Positions 11,184-23,178 of a stretch of 64,000 bases of DNA are shown in pieces. Origin of the DNA: Semisulcospira habei (lineage: Eukaryota > Mollusca > Gastropoda > Semisulcospiridae); NCBI GenBank assembly GCA_036245525.1, contig BTPG01000004.1, positions 13,501,343-13,565,342 on the forward strand, written 5' to 3'. The translations under genes were made by a program, and so were the position numbers. The notes beneath the pieces were generated by a model, which worked only from the letters and a program-made list of their open reading frames with translations, did not search any database and had not been told where the DNA came from. How positions within the stretch are numbered: the first letter of the stretch is position 1; each line of letters opens with the position of its first letter.

Positions 11184-13415
11184 ATCTCTTTTTCTCCCTT
11201 AGAACTGCTGCTAGTGCTATATTGTCTGTTTACATCATTGAGGCGTCTCTCACCCCAGCCATACATCTCTTCTTCTCCCTGAGAACTGCTGCTATTTCTA
11301 GTCTGTTTACACCATTGAGGCGTCTCTCACCCCAGCCATACATCTCTTCTCCCCCCGCCCCCTGAGAACTGCTGCTAGTGCTAGTCTGTTTACATCATTG
11401 AGGCGTCTCTCACCCCAGCCATACATCTCTTCTTCTCCCTGAGAACTGCTGCTAGTGCTAGCCTGTTTACATCATTGAGGCGTCTCTCACCCCCGCCATA
11501 CATCTCTTCTTCCCCCTGAGAACTGCTGCTAGTGCTATATAGTGTATTTACATCATTGAGGCGTTTCTCACCACAGGCATACATCTCTTCTTCTCCATGA
11601 GAACTGCTGCTATTTCTAGTCTGTTTACATCATTGAGGCGTCTCTCACCCCAGCCATAGATCTCTTCTCCCCTCCCCCCTTGAGAACTGCTGCTAGTGCT
11701 AGTCTGTTTACATCATTGAGGCGTCTCCCACCCCAGCCATACACCTCTTCTTCTCCCTGAGAACTGCTGCTAGTGCTATATAGTCTACATCATTGAGGCG
11801 TTTCTCACTCCAGCCATACATCTCTTCTTCTCCATGAGAACAGCTGCTATTTCTAGTCTGTTTACATCATTGAGGCATCTCTCACCACAGCCATACATCT
11901 CTTCTCTCCCCCCCCCCACACCCCTCAAAACTGCTGCTAGTGCTAGTCTGTTTACATCATTGAGGCGTCTCTCACTCCAGCCATACACCTCTTCTTCCCC
12001 CTGAGAACTGCTGCTAGTGCTATATAGTCTGTTTACATCATCAAGGCGTCTCTCACCCCAGCCATACATCTCTTCTTCCCCCTGAGAACTGCTGCTAGTG
12101 CTAGTCTGTTTACATCATTGAGGCGTCTCTCACCCCAGCCATACATCTCTTCTTCTCCCTGAGAACTACTGCTAGTGCTAGCCTGTTTAAATCATTGAGG
12201 CGTCTCTCACCCCAGCCATACATATCTTCTTCCCCTGAGAACTGCTGCTAGTGCTATATAGTCTGTTTACATCATTGAGGCGTCTCACACCCCAGCCATA
12301 CATCTCTTCTTCTCCCTGAGAACTGCTGCTATTTCTAGTCTGTTTACATCATTGAGGCGTCTCTCACCCCTGCCCTACATCTCTTCCCCCCCCCCCCCCC
12401 CTCTGAGAACTGCTGCTAGTGCTAGTTTGTTTACATCATTGAGGCGTCTCTCACCCCAGCCATACATCTCTTCTTCTCCCTGAAAACTGCTGCTAGTGCT
12501 AGTCTGTTTACATCATTGAGGCGTCTCTCACTCCAGCCATACATCTCTTCTTCTCCCTGAGAACTGCTGCTATTTCTAGTCTGTTTACATCATTGAGGCA
12601 TCTCTCACCCGAGCCATACATCTCTTCCCCCCCCCCCCCCCTGAGAACTGCTGCTAGTGCTAGTCTGTTTACATCATTGAGGCGTCTCTCACCCCAGCCA
12701 TACACCTATTCTTCCCCCTGAGAACTGCTGCTAGTGCTGTATAGTCTGTTTACATCATCAAGGCGTCTCTCACCCGAGCCATACATCTCTTCTTCCCCCA
12801 GAGAACTGCTGCTTGTGCTAGTCTGTTTACATCATTGAGGCGTCTCTCACCACAGCCATACATCTCTTCTTCCCCCTTTGAACTGCTGCTAGTGCTATAG
12901 TCTGTTTACATCATTGAGGCGTCTCTCACCCCAGCCATACATCTCTTCTTCCCCCTAAAGAACTGCTGCTAGTGCTTGTCTGTTTACATCATTGAGGCGT
13001 CTCTCACCCCAGCCATACACCTCTTCTTCCCCCTGAGAACTGCTGCTAGTGTTAGTCTGTTTACATCATTGAGGCGTCTCTCACCCCAGCCATACATCTC
13101 TTCTTCCCCCTAAGAACTGCTGCTAGTGCTTGTCTGTTTACATCATTGAGGCGTCTCTCACCCCAGCCATACACCTTTTCTTCCCCCTGAGAACTGCTGC
13201 TAGTGCTATATAGTCTGTTTACATCATCAAGGCGTCTCTGGCCCCAACCATACATCTCTTCTTCCCCCTGAGAACTGCTGCTAGTGCTATATAGTGTGTT
13301 TACATCATTGAGGCGTTTCTCACCCCAGCCATACATCTCTTCTTCTCCCTGAGAACTGCTGCTAGTGCTATATAGTCTGTTTACAACATTGGGGCGTCTA
13401 TCATCCCAGCCATAC
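11184..13415. repeat. 77-bp minisatellite, about 28 copies
   Basis: Tandem units of roughly 77 bp: GAACTGCTGCTAGTGCTAG, then TCTGTTTACATCATTGAGGC, then GTCTCTCACCCCAGCCATAC, then ATCTCTTCTT. The main length variation is a C-run of 5-18 residues at the unit junction, plus a TATA insertion in some units. Scattered minus-strand ORFs of 60-95 codons are by-products of the repeat. Confidence 0.92.
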
Positions 13416-13785
13416 GGGGTCAGAGTACATGCACTAATGTAACAGCGAGTGGCATGTCCGCTCTATCTCGCAAAAACACAGTTTTCAGTTGCAAGTAGCC
13501 ATCCACCAGCTGATTCTGGTCTTAAATGACAGAACAGGTTGTTGGACATATCATACTCATTAATTCCAGGAAAACAAAAAACGTTGGGTTTGTGAGATAT
13601 GCGTCATGTGTGCTATATACCCTATAGGCGTGTAACACATTTATGCTGGGTTATAACGGGCACAAAAGTAGGACTAATGATAGTACGTAGGACTAATGAT
13701 AGTAGGTAAGACACTCCCGCTGCCAGTATGTCAAAGAATCATGTACGAGGTTTCTGTTAGATTTCCATCATTTCTGATCATATTA
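13416..13785. other. No gene recognised
   Basis: Single-copy-looking sequence. The only structure is a short direct repeat of TAGGACTAATGATAGTA around 13671 and 13689. Confidence 0.4.
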
Positions 13786-13788
13786 CAG

Positions 13789-13880
13789 TCGACGACGCTT
13801 AAGTCGAACCTGCAGGGAAAATTCCTTTTTCGTTTGACTTATCCGTCGTTCGACTTATCCCGAAGTCGAATTTTTCACAT
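13789..13880 (+). mobile_element. Solo end of a Tigger/pogo-like DNA transposon (candidate)
   Basis: The block begins CAGTCGACGACGCTTAAGTC right after a TA and continues with TTGACTTATCCGTCGTTCGA and CTTATCCCGAAGTCGAA. Repeated GTTCGACTTATCC-type motifs behind a CAGT start are typical of Tc1/mariner elements of the pogo/Tigger branch, which use TA targets. I found no matching opposite end and no transposase, so only one terminus seems to survive. Confidence 0.4.
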
Positions 13881-14058
13881 AGTTGTTCCACTTTAGCGTT
13901 GTTTCTCTGAGGACCAAAATTGTGTTCACAACACACAACATTCTTCTAAGAAAAGAAAATGATGTGAAAAATAATGTTAAAACAGACAAGAAGAACCGAG
14001 AGAAGGTTTTTGGACAAAAACACGTAACAATTAGTGACACCTAAAATGAATCTCTCGG

Positions 14059-14141
14059 ATGCCGGGAAAGAGATGGAGACGGACGGACAGACAGACAGAC
14101 GGACACCGTAATACGCGGAACTTTCCCGGCGTCTTCTGTTA
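14059..14141. repeat. Short inverted repeat around (GGAC/AGAC)n
   Basis: GCCGGGAAAG near 14060 is complementary to CTTTCCCGGC near 14131. A GGACAGAC-type microsatellite lies between them. The unit is small and its meaning is unknown. Confidence 0.5.
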
Positions 14142-14159
14142 GCAGACATAATTCAGTAT

Positions 14160-15190
14160 GTTATTTTTCACTGTGGCAATTTTCTCTGATCCATGACTTA
14201 AGGAATTTACACCGAAATTTACAAAATTGTGGACTTAAAGTTCAACAAATTCATTGCATGTGGATGCGAATTTAATCTGTTACGTGGTGACGACACCTCC
14301 ATGACACAGTGACTGTGTTTCGTACAACACTTAACTGCGTGTGCATATGTGTACTGTGCTTTAGAAACAATTTTGGATTGTTTTCACGTTAATGCTGTAG
14401 TTTTACTACTATTGCTTCAAAAAATGAATTGGTGTGAAGTTATATACTAGTTAAGTTATAATTAAGGTAGTGGTGACTGTTTATGCCGGAGCGACTGTCT
14501 AATAGCCAGCGCTGTTCTTATAGCGACGGGCCCCCAGGTAGAAACTGTGGAAGTATAATTCGTCTTTTTGTTTTGTTTATGCGTATTAAGTGTAACTAGT
14601 ATCATCCAAGCAGGAAGTTTAAAAACATTTTATTACGTGTTTAAGAGATACTATGATAGGGCTGTCCTTAGTTTGCTTTGTGTTAGGGAGGTTCAGGTCG
14701 GGTTGGGGCCGCTGGCGCTGGCCATGAGACGCCTTGGCGACGGGCTTCACCCGTCCCGAGCCATTGTCCATTTCAGTGTTGTGTGTAAACTGTTGTGTGA
14801 GTTTGGGTGATTGCGAGTTGCACCTAAGGTGGCGAAACAAATTTTCCTGTACGTGGCAATATGTATTTGGAAGGTCTCCAGACTTCTCTCTTCCTTCCCG
14901 CTACCTGCCACTCGCACTTACACCAGCACCACCCGCCCCTCGTTTGATAGTCAACAAGTGGCGCATTTGTAGGTCCTCACCCTCTTCACATTCTCAGCAA
15001 CTGTGACTCCGCCGACAGGAAGAGTTCCCACGAACATGTGTACGGAATGTCCCGCACGCTTTTTTTTTTTTTTAACTGCCCTCTACCTTAAAGAGAAGTC
15101 ATTCGCAATAATATTCGTGGTACAAAATGCATACTTTATAACTTTTGCGCCCAATGTTAACTTTGAAAAAAACATTGCGTGAAAAACGAC
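14160..15190. other. No gene recognised
   Basis: The ORFs of 80-90 codons at about 14568-15006 have no recognisable domain, partner frame or codon pattern. A T-run lies at about 15060-15073. Confidence 0.4.
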
Positions 15191-15199
15191 TAATCTTTA

Positions 15200-16425
15200 C
15201 AAACGCATCGACCTATAATAACCTTGACCTTTTCTGCAGGTTAAATATGTAGGTAAAGTAGTCTTGTAAACTACAGTTCTGTCGAGTTTAAAGTCTGTGA
15301 ATAGTCCCTATGAATTCAAACCGCACGCTTACACACACGACGGCTGAAGATTGCGGATGCATGGAGGAGTGGTGACTACATTTATACTGTTTCACATTTG
15401 CTGTCACACCTAAGCCAACAAGGCTTGCTCTTGGAACAACTATTTAGCCCTACCCACTCCCCACAGACAGTAATGCGCCATGTTTTTCTGTCTCAAAGCA
15501 TTCCGAACAACTGTACGCGTCATCTTCAAGTGATGTAGCGAAATAAATCTGGTTTTTGACATATCTGTTTTATTCTCTTCACTACCACTGAACGCAAATA
15601 TTGCTCTAAAAACTTTTAAAATTTAGTCCAAAACAGCCTCAAACCTCAAATGTCAGTAGTGTCAGAAAGAGTCACCCGCGATCGCGCGAGGCTCATAAGG
15701 ATCTATGTGTCTGGCAGATGGACCCTATTAAGAGTTTCTCCGCTGTAAAGGCGTTAAGTGAAAATATCATCAAGCAATATTTGGAAAATATCGGGCCTGT
15801 GGTTTCAGAGATATTGCCTGCACAAAGGCTCACACAAATAAGGCCTCTGCTACCTTCACCGGTCTTGAGTTCATTCTGTTAAAGTCATCACATATGAGGG
15901 TAAGGCATAATTTCCTAAAAATTCAGAGCAAATCAGTACAACGGTTTCAGAGGTATTCTCGACTCAATAATCTGCAAGACAAATATGCCAACTACGACCT
16001 TGACCTTGAGGTAGAGGCGCAGTTATGATTGACGGCAATGTGTTATAATTATGATAAAATACTATTATCTAAAATTTGGATTGAATAGGCCCAATGGTTA
16101 TTGAGATATTGCCTAGCACACAATTCTGCACAAAACAAATATGGCGTTGTGACCTTGGCCTTTAAGGCACTGCATATATTCTGGTGTGAAACACTCTGTA
16201 TCTTCATAAAATATCACAATTTGCCATTTGGATCACATCGTTTCTGTGTTTACAGTAACTTCGCTTGGACAATGGCATACGTCGTAATTGTAGCCGTTGT
16301 GACCTTGACCTTAACGAAAGTGACATGATCCTGGTGTGGGATACTCTGCATTGAGAAAATGTATCAACATCTGACATTTGGAACAAACTGGCTGGATGGT
16401 TTCCGATATATACGCCAGACAAACA
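15200..16425. repeat. Dispersed TGACCTTGACC modules, second cluster
   Basis: Several degenerate modules: CCTTGACCTT at about 15223, GACCTTGACCTTGAGG at about 15996, TGTGACCTTGGCCTTTAAGG at about 16149 and TGTGACCTTGACCTTAACG at about 16299. GAGATATTGCC-type boxes lie between them at about 15813 and 16100. They are the same general kind as 2830-3560 but too diverged to give a single unit length. They look like decayed copies of a short dispersed repeat. Confidence 0.5.
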
Positions 16426-16434
16426 CTGCTCCTT

Positions 16435-16859
16435 ATATGAAACACTGTTATAAATGTGAAACGTTTCATATTAAGTGCTCTTTGTGTTTCATAATAGGAA
16501 CAAGATACCTCCCCAGGAAAATGCGTGCCTCCAAAACAAAAACAAAAAGAGAACCAAACGAATGCCGCTGGTTATCTGATGTCAAAAGGTTGTTCTTCAT
16601 GACAAGAGTGGCTATTTTTTTAAAATCACAAAACTGAATGCTGATGTAGCCGTTTCAAAATGGCGGAAAAAAAGAAGCAGAAGGGTAAAAAGTAACATTT
16701 TCTCTGCGTGTTTTCGTTTTCATCACGCCTGACATTCTTGTACCGAAAATAAGGCTCACTGAAGCAGCTTTATATTACTGCACAGGCGGACTTTGAAAAA
16801 GTTATTCCGTTTCGCCAAGAGCAAGGTGTTTCATAATAGGCACTGTTTCATAATACATA
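16435..16859. mobile_element. Possible MITE with short terminal inverted repeats
   Basis: TATGAAACACTG at about 16436 has an inverted partner CACTGTTTCATA at about 16843-16854, with one central mismatch. GTGTTTCATAATAGG is repeated at about 16484 and 16829. No transposase lies between them. The ends are short and this may be coincidence. Confidence 0.3.
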
Positions 16860-17208
16860 GCTACTAGGCATGCAACACCCAAAATATTGATTCGCAAAAG
16901 TCAGTCAAACTAGGAGAACAGTTCACTCGTGAGGTTGCATGGTTCATGAGGCTCAAAACACAAACGTGCTACAAAGAAACACCTCTTGCAAAACAGTACA
17001 TCGCAACAGCAATCTCTGGTCGTCCGACTCATAATACACAAAAGGTCACTGGGTCGACAGTCGTTGGCACAGTTCATGTTAAAATAATTCTAACGCCATT
17101 GTCACTCTTGAAAATACTAAAGTCATGGAAGAAAGCTAGAAAAACAAAGCTTCCACCCGATTACACATGGCTTTGCATCTACCGATCCCGCAGCCAGAGC
17201 CGCTGCGG

Positions 17209-18620
17209 TCAACACTGGAGCTGCAGCGCCGGCGTGACAGGCACCGGGACCACGGAAAGAGCCATCGTAGATGTACCACCCACAAGGTTAAGGGCAGCAA
17301 CAACCTGAGCGACTGCAGCTTCCACTTCTGCCAGCATGGGAACATGAACGGGATCACGCATCTCTGGGACTGGAGTTGGAACTGGAGCTGGGGATGGAAT
17401 TGGAACCGGGGCGACAGGGGTGGCACCATCAGTAGTTATCAGAAGAGGCAAAGCCCAGTCCTGTTCAGCCTCGTTCACCGGTGCTTGGACTGGTGTTTGA
17501 GCCGGTGCCTCAGGTTGATCAGGTTTCTTTGGCCGGTTGCTCCGCCAGGTCGTCAAGAAGATGGTCAGTCCGCAGCAGATTACGACGGTTGACACCTCTC
17601 TTAGCACCTCCATCAAGAGGTCGCACACGGTAGGCCTGGCCTGCTGGGCTGATTCGCTCGGTGACCACATACACGCCCCGCCGCCATCTATTCTGAAACT
17701 TATTGAGTCTCCAGACACGGTTGTGCAGCATGACTTAGTCACCGATCTGCAGAGCGTGGCCAGCGGCTTTTTGGTCAGTCTGTTGTGCTCGCGTGGCTGC
17801 TGCCTCAGCCAATTGCTGGTCTGCCTTCTCGTGGGCACGGTGAAGGCGGTTGCGATGGCGACAAATCCATTCCTGAGGCCCAGACGCAGATGTCGACGCA
17901 GGCAAAACCAAGGAGATTGTCCACAGGCAGACGAGGCTCTTGCCCTAAGAGCAAGAAGTAGGGGTAAACCGGATCGAGATCATGCATCGAGCGGTTAAAT
18001 CTCTCGCATTGTCCATTTCCTTCCGGGTGGTAGGGCGTCGTCCTTGACTTTTTAACGCCATATAGGTCGCACAGGAGGCTGATCAGATGATACTCAAAGT
18101 TTCTGCCCTGGTCACTATGGATCCGCTCTGGGACACTGTAGCGCTGAAACCACTCTCAAACCGGTACGTCTGCTACTGTTAAAGCCTCCTGGTTCCGCTT
18201 TGGAATCACCTGCGTGAACTTGGAGAAGACATCCGTGATGACCAGGACTTCTCGCTTGCCACCATCGTCACAAACCAGATAGGTGAGGCTAGCGCTAGCA
18301 GAATTGTATACAAACCAAGGATGCCACCATCGGATGTCTCATGCTTCGTGAAGTTCATCGCGACGACCTCGAGAGGACGGGTCGCGAGCAGGTGGGCAGA
18401 GGGCAGGGACAGACTTTGTGGAGTGTTGGTCCTGCAGCTTTCACACCGACCGACATACCCCTTGATGTCTTCCTACATCCCAGGCCAGTAGATCCGCGTC
18501 CTTATCAGTTCGACAGTACGCTCAAGGCCCTGGTGTCCCATGTTGTCGTGTAGGACATCAGGTCGCAGGCAAACTTGGCAGCTGCAGGCAGACACCTCGT
18601 CGAGGGTCGGTGACACTCCG
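17209..18620 (-). pseudogene. Gypsy integrase remnant
   Basis: In the minus-strand sense the zinc domain is readable at about 18560-18420 (HDNMGHQGLERTVELIRTRI, then a stop, then GRCESC), giving the HHCC ligands. The core follows: VLVITDVFSKF at about 18245 with the first Asp, HSDQGRNFEY at about 18118 with the second, and YHPEGNGQCERFNRS at about 18020 with the Glu. About 50 residues appear deleted between that box and PYFLLLGQEPRLPVD at about 17975. A carboxy-terminal RWRRGVYVV and a Pro-rich tail follow. Confidence 0.7.
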
Positions 18621-18637
18621 ATGTAGAAGGCTATTCT

Positions 18638-19500
18638 TCATCTGCAGCCGCTGATGTTGGTGAAGGAGCGCACGGGCTGGTCTACCGGAAGACGAGGGCT
18701 TGCTCGGCCAGGCTGCCATAAATGGGCCGACGACTGTGTCTTCCTACTGGTAGAGCCGCATTTGAGTGTTGCCAATCCGCGGAAAGACGTCAGTATCAGT
18801 TTGGGCTCATGGGGAAGGGGCCTTGGAGTTAGGATAAGGGTTCTGCCCCAAGCAGGTAGTGCTTGAACTTGTCGGTGATGGCCCACTTGATGGCAATGAG
18901 TTCAAGCTCGAAACTCTGGCAGTGGTAACCCTTCTCAGTAGGACGCAGGCGACGGCTGGCGTACGCGATGACGTAGTTATTTGCCTGCTTTTGAGAGAGG
19001 ATCGCACCCAGACCATCATGGCTGGCATTAGTTTCCAGAATAAAGGGCGCATTTAAGTCTGTGTAACCCAGGACAGAAGCAGATGTTAGAGCCTCTCTTT
19101 TAGTGCTTTAAAGGCTTTGTCGTGTGGTTGGCCCCAAAGTCGAGTGAGGTTGCCCCCATTCTTCTTGGACTTTCAGCTCTCACTTACCAGGTCATGAAGA
19201 AGGCCAGCCAACTTCGCGAACCCTTGGATGAAGCGTCGGCAGTAGCTGGCAAACCCCCCAAAAAACTGCACAGCTCTGTCGTGGTGGTTGGTGAAGACCA
19301 CTCCTGAACAACAAGTCCAATGTGGAGAAGAATTGCGCACCCACACGTGAGTCACTAGATTCCTGGATGCGAGGGAGTGGATATGCATCGCCGACCGTCT
19401 TGAAATTCAGGCAGCGATAGCCCACACACAGTCGCAGGCTGCCATCCTGTTTCCTCACAAGCACCACAGGGGCAGCATACGGGCTCCTACTCTCCACCAC
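18638..19500 (-). pseudogene. Gypsy RT (palm deleted) and RNase H remnant
   Basis: 19500 to about 19310 gives the RT start: SRSPYAAPVVLVRKQDGSLR, then YPLPRIQESS and FFSTLDL with the first catalytic Asp. The sequence then jumps to the thumb (FFGGFASYCRRFIQGFAKLA, about 19285-19200), so the YMDD-bearing palm is missing. Below 19050 an RNase H-like stretch is readable in shifting frames (FELIAIKWAITD-like, HYLLGQNP-like). The copy is catalytically dead. Confidence 0.65.
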
Positions 19501-20449
19501 AACACCGGAGTCGATGATCGACTTGAGGTGCTCCTGTACTTATCGCAGCTGTGTTGGCGGGTTGCTGCAGTATGGTTGTGCGACGGGGATGTTGTCCGTA
19601 GTGGGGATGCGGTGCTGCTCCAGGTCTGTGTATTCGAGGTCGTGTTCACCCTGGGCGAAGAAATGGGAATACTGCGATATAAGCTGCTGGAGCTGCGCCC
19701 TCTGGAAATCATCTCCGCCGCACACGGAAAGGGAAACGCTGAAAGGAAGAGGGGGTAAGGGGATGGTGCTGCGGAGATCTCTTCAATGGTGACAGCCATC
19801 TCGCGGCAGTCGGTGGTGACCCGGATGCCATCGAATTCAACCGCGTCCACAGCATGAAGCAGGTCGATGGGCGTTCGCGGCCTCAGCAGGTGGTCTTGGG
19901 TGCTGAGGTTGGCCAGTCTTGCACTCACCAACGTGGGGTTGACAACTAGACCACCCGGGAGTGGGGTAGCCAGTGGAGACGCATACAGAGGCCGGTGCTG
20001 TTGAACGCCTGTAGTGCGGACGCTGATGCGGGAGTTGGCTGGCACGCAGCATCCATCAGCAACTCGAGCTTGCCCGCGAATGGAGGATTCGTCCAGGTGT
20101 ACTTCTCGGACGAAGGCCTGAAGAGCTGGTGGCAGGGCTGAAAATTGTTGGGTTGAAATGTTCAGCTGGCTCAACACAGCTGGCTCTTGCGCCGCCGGGT
20201 GACAGTGTCTTGTGGATCGTTCACTACCAGGAAAGAGACTGACTGCAGGCTGTCCTTTAGTACTTCCAGGCTGCACAAAATGATTCCTCTGAAGGGAATT
20301 GCCTGTTCATTTGCCACACGAACAGTGAGGAAGTTCTCAGATTGCACTGGGAGATGAGGTAAGTGGGTGTCCACCCACGATGATGCCACAGTGGACATTT
20401 CGCTTCCAGTGTCCATCAAAGCCTGTCTTTGCTTGCCGTCTACATTCAC
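19455..20449 (-). pseudogene. Gypsy aspartic protease and linker remnant
   Basis: 20449-20171 reads as a retropepsin. It has the active-site box LMDTGSEMSTV, then PFRGIILCSLEVLKDS and FLVVNDPQDT. DTGS in place of DTGA is still acceptable for an aspartic protease. After a frame change, 20276-19455 continues as the linker toward RT (LSALPPALQ-type and HRPLYASPLATPL-type segments). The flap region is plausible but the frame is broken before the domain ends. Confidence 0.6.
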
Positions 20450-20516
20450 ACTAATAACTGGGCATCATCCAACAAGTCCCATATACACTTCATTGGCCCC
20501 CGTTGACTGGCTACTA

Positions 20517-21478
20517 TCAACTGGGGTTAGAAGTTTTCCTGGTTGGCAGAGTTACGGCTGGTGGTTTGGCTGTTGGTGTTCGGAGGCTACGTCGGTCTCG
20601 GTCGCCGACGATTGTGGTACTGCTCCTTAGCAGGGCACCCGCTTTTCCTGTGCCCGGGCTGCTGGCATCAGAAACAAGTTCCCTTAAATGGGCGTGAAGC
20701 ATTGTCTGGTGTTCCCTATGTTTTTTTCGCTGGTGCTGCAGCTGGGCACGCAGTTCCGCCTGCTGGGCAAGGAGGGCTGCCACTTGTGCTCGGAGGGCCT
20801 CGATCTCAGAGCTGGACTCAGCAGTGTGCGCTTGGACGCTGACACACCGCTCGCTCTCCTCGCGAGTCCACCGCAGCGCTTCGTCCACCACGTCATGGAA
20901 CGCGCTGGTCGGCCCGATCTGTAGAAACAGCCGCAGGGCACCATTTATTTGAGGGTGTGCCCCGCTGACCAGCCGACCTCAACATGGTGTCCGACAGGGC
21001 GCTGGGCGTCAGTGTGTTGATCCTCGCCCTCAATCCAGCCAGGGCGTGTGAGTCAGTCGGGACGTCTTCGCCCACACTCATTCTACGGGCTTAGAACGCG
21101 GTCATGAGGTCACTATGAGACCTTTGGTCGTGAAATCGATGGTCGTGGATTCTTAAAATGTCCACCACTGTCTGTCTTTGCTCGGCTGGCCTGGACAAAA
21201 CTTCCCATTTAGCTGGGCCGTCCAGCGAAGCTATCACCAGGCTCACTGCAGCCTGCGGGGTTTGTCCGTCTTCCAAACTTCGTCGAACATCTTCTCGGAA
21301 CTCCGTCCACTGGTAAGTGTTCTGCAACGCCGAAAATCGGGGAAGTCTTACTGCAGATGCGGACTGCACGACGATACGTCTGGCCCGCCACAGCATTTAT
21401 AAGGACATGTCCCTGTCCTGCTTGGTGGTCAACAGCTTGTGGAGGAACTGCATCTTGCTGGTTTCCAACGTTCTCCAT
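20517..21478 (-). pseudogene. gag: Gypsy gag remnant with coiled coil and CCHC knuckle
   Basis: The minus-strand frames 21478-21209 and 21396-21091 give a capsid-like segment (YQWTEFREDVRRSLED, ASLDGPAKWEVL). 20891-20650 gives a heptad-rich, Glu/Gln/Ala-rich coiled coil (EIEALRAQVAALLAQQAEL). A nucleocapsid knuckle, C-F-stop-C-QQPGH-RKSG-C, is readable near 20690-20655 with a TGA between its first two cysteines. Gag shapes the particle and binds RNA in this family. Frameshifts and the stop make this copy non-functional. Confidence 0.65.
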
Positions 21479-21807
21479 GTTGTTGTTGTTGTAGTCGCCC
21501 GCTCTATTCTGTTTTATGCTCCTTTACCCCGATCCTTTGCTCAAAGCGCCAGATGTAAACTTGTGTGCACCCGGTGTGGGTGGGTGAATAAGGTGTGGGA
21601 AATAAGGAGCAGAAGCAGAGGACACGTTGACGTACTTTATTTGCGGTTGTAAATGAGTTCGAACACAGCACGGATATCTCAGTGGAGATACATTTGAAGA
21701 CAAGATGATGGCACAGAGTGATGGCAATTACACGATTAGTGGGGCGATTAATTTAGGACAAAGACGTCGCGCGCTGGCCCTCCCGGGGCTTAAATATTGA
21801 CCGCGCG

Positions 21808-21968
21808 AGCCGCCGCCCCCCCCCCCCCCCCCCAAAAAAAAAAAAAAAAAAAAAAAATAAATAAAATAAAATAAAAAAATAAAATAAAATAAAAAAAACA
21901 AACAAACAAACAAATAAAAAAACAAACAAACAAAAAAAAAAAAAAAAAAAAAAAAAACAAAGAAAAAA
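21808..21968. repeat. C-run followed by A-rich simple sequence
   Basis: A C17-type run at about 21813-21833 abuts about 130 bp of A-rich sequence with AAATA and AAACA variants. The T-rich, Phe-rich ORFs on the minus strand are low-complexity artefacts. It could be an old poly(A)-like tail, but I see no element ending on it. Confidence 0.8.
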
Positions 21969-22590
21969 AACGGTGCGGACCAAAAAATTGACCCAAATGA
22001 ACCGTAGAAGGAGTAAATCTGTGTTTCCTAGGTACTACAAAAAGAGTCACAACTCAATAATTACTTAGCGCAAAGGCCTAGGGTTTGAAATATAGGACAG
22101 AAAATGTAAATATCAAACGACTCGTGTAAACTATATTGTAGAGGGAGGTACTAGAAATTTATTATTAATTTTAAAGTGGGCTAAATGAGCTCACTGAAAT
22201 TTGTAAACGTCAGAAAATCGCTAATTGAACTATAGTTGTCATAAAATCACTCAACACATAAGGTTATGAATAAAAAGGGAAACTTCATGATGAAACTGAT
22301 GCAAGTTACGGATTCTCGATCGGTCACGCCGTTTAAAAGTTAAAGAGGCTAAAACACGGACTAACTAGCACAGCACCTGAAGTACAACAAAGTTACTAGC
22401 CGACTGACTCTACAAGGCTGGGTTGTGGCCCCTGGCTAAGCGTGAGTAGCGCCAAGGCTAAGGAACTCGGTTGGAAAAAGAAAAATCCACATCATTACGT
22501 CTCACCTGGAGGGACCGCGTCAGCCGGTAACATAGTCTTGCTGTGGTGCCTGGAATTGGAATATGTGCTTTTTTGTCATATATATATAGT
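21969..22590. other. No feature recognised
   Basis: Single-copy-looking, moderately AT-rich sequence with no ORF or family match that I can support. Confidence 0.4.
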
Positions 22591-22592
22591 AT

Positions 22593-22746
<154 letters not shown>

Positions 22747-23016
22747 GTAATGTTATTTTTTAATTTTTTTTTCTGAGGTGTTGTCGTGATACTGTAACCG
22801 TTGTACCACAGTCTAGCATATTTCTAGTGAGCAATAATCTTATCAAGTATCATTAAAGCAGTGGCAAACAAAATGGGTACCGATCAATTGTCTCCCTTTG
22901 GGGACAGCAACAAATGGTCAATTTTTGCACGTCAAAGTCAGTGTTACACGTTCCTGGAGGAAGGACAACCCACGTGACCATAGATTGCCTCACTACGTCC
23001 ATTACTGCATTCGAAA

Positions 23017-23178
23017 ACACCAAAATCACAATCCCACATTGTTTCCTGTTCAGGAGGGAGTCTTTAAAAAACACCAAAATCACAGCCCCACATTGTTTCC
23101 TCTTCAGGAGAGAGCCTTTAAAAAAACACCAAAATCACAGTCCCACATTGTTTTCTGTTCAGGAGAGAGCCTTTAGAA
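23017..23178. repeat. 54-55 bp tandem repeat, 3 copies
   Basis: Three units of ACACCAAAATCACAGTCCC, then ACATTGTTTCCTGTTCAGGA, then GAGAGCCTTTAAAA, starting at about 23017, 23071 and 23126. The array runs straight into the 73-bp repeat. Confidence 0.85.

Larger units (their letters stand above)
17140..21556 (-). mobile_element. Degraded Ty3/Gypsy element, conventional domain order
   Basis: On the minus strand, from high to low coordinate, I read gag, a CCHC knuckle, protease, the start of RT, an RNase H remnant, the integrase zinc domain, the integrase core and a basic carboxy-terminal tail. This is the usual Gypsy order, unlike the two elements further right. A primer-binding-site-like start, TGGCGCTTTGAGCAAAG, lies at about 21533-21549, two bases inside a CA end, so an LTR boundary near 21552 is plausible. 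No second LTR was found and the 3' side appears lost. Many frame breaks and internal deletions make it inactive. Confidence 0.75.

Noticed and set aside
14568..15006. ORFs of 80-90 codons in single-copy DNA
   Set aside because: No recognisable domain and no exon-like borders.
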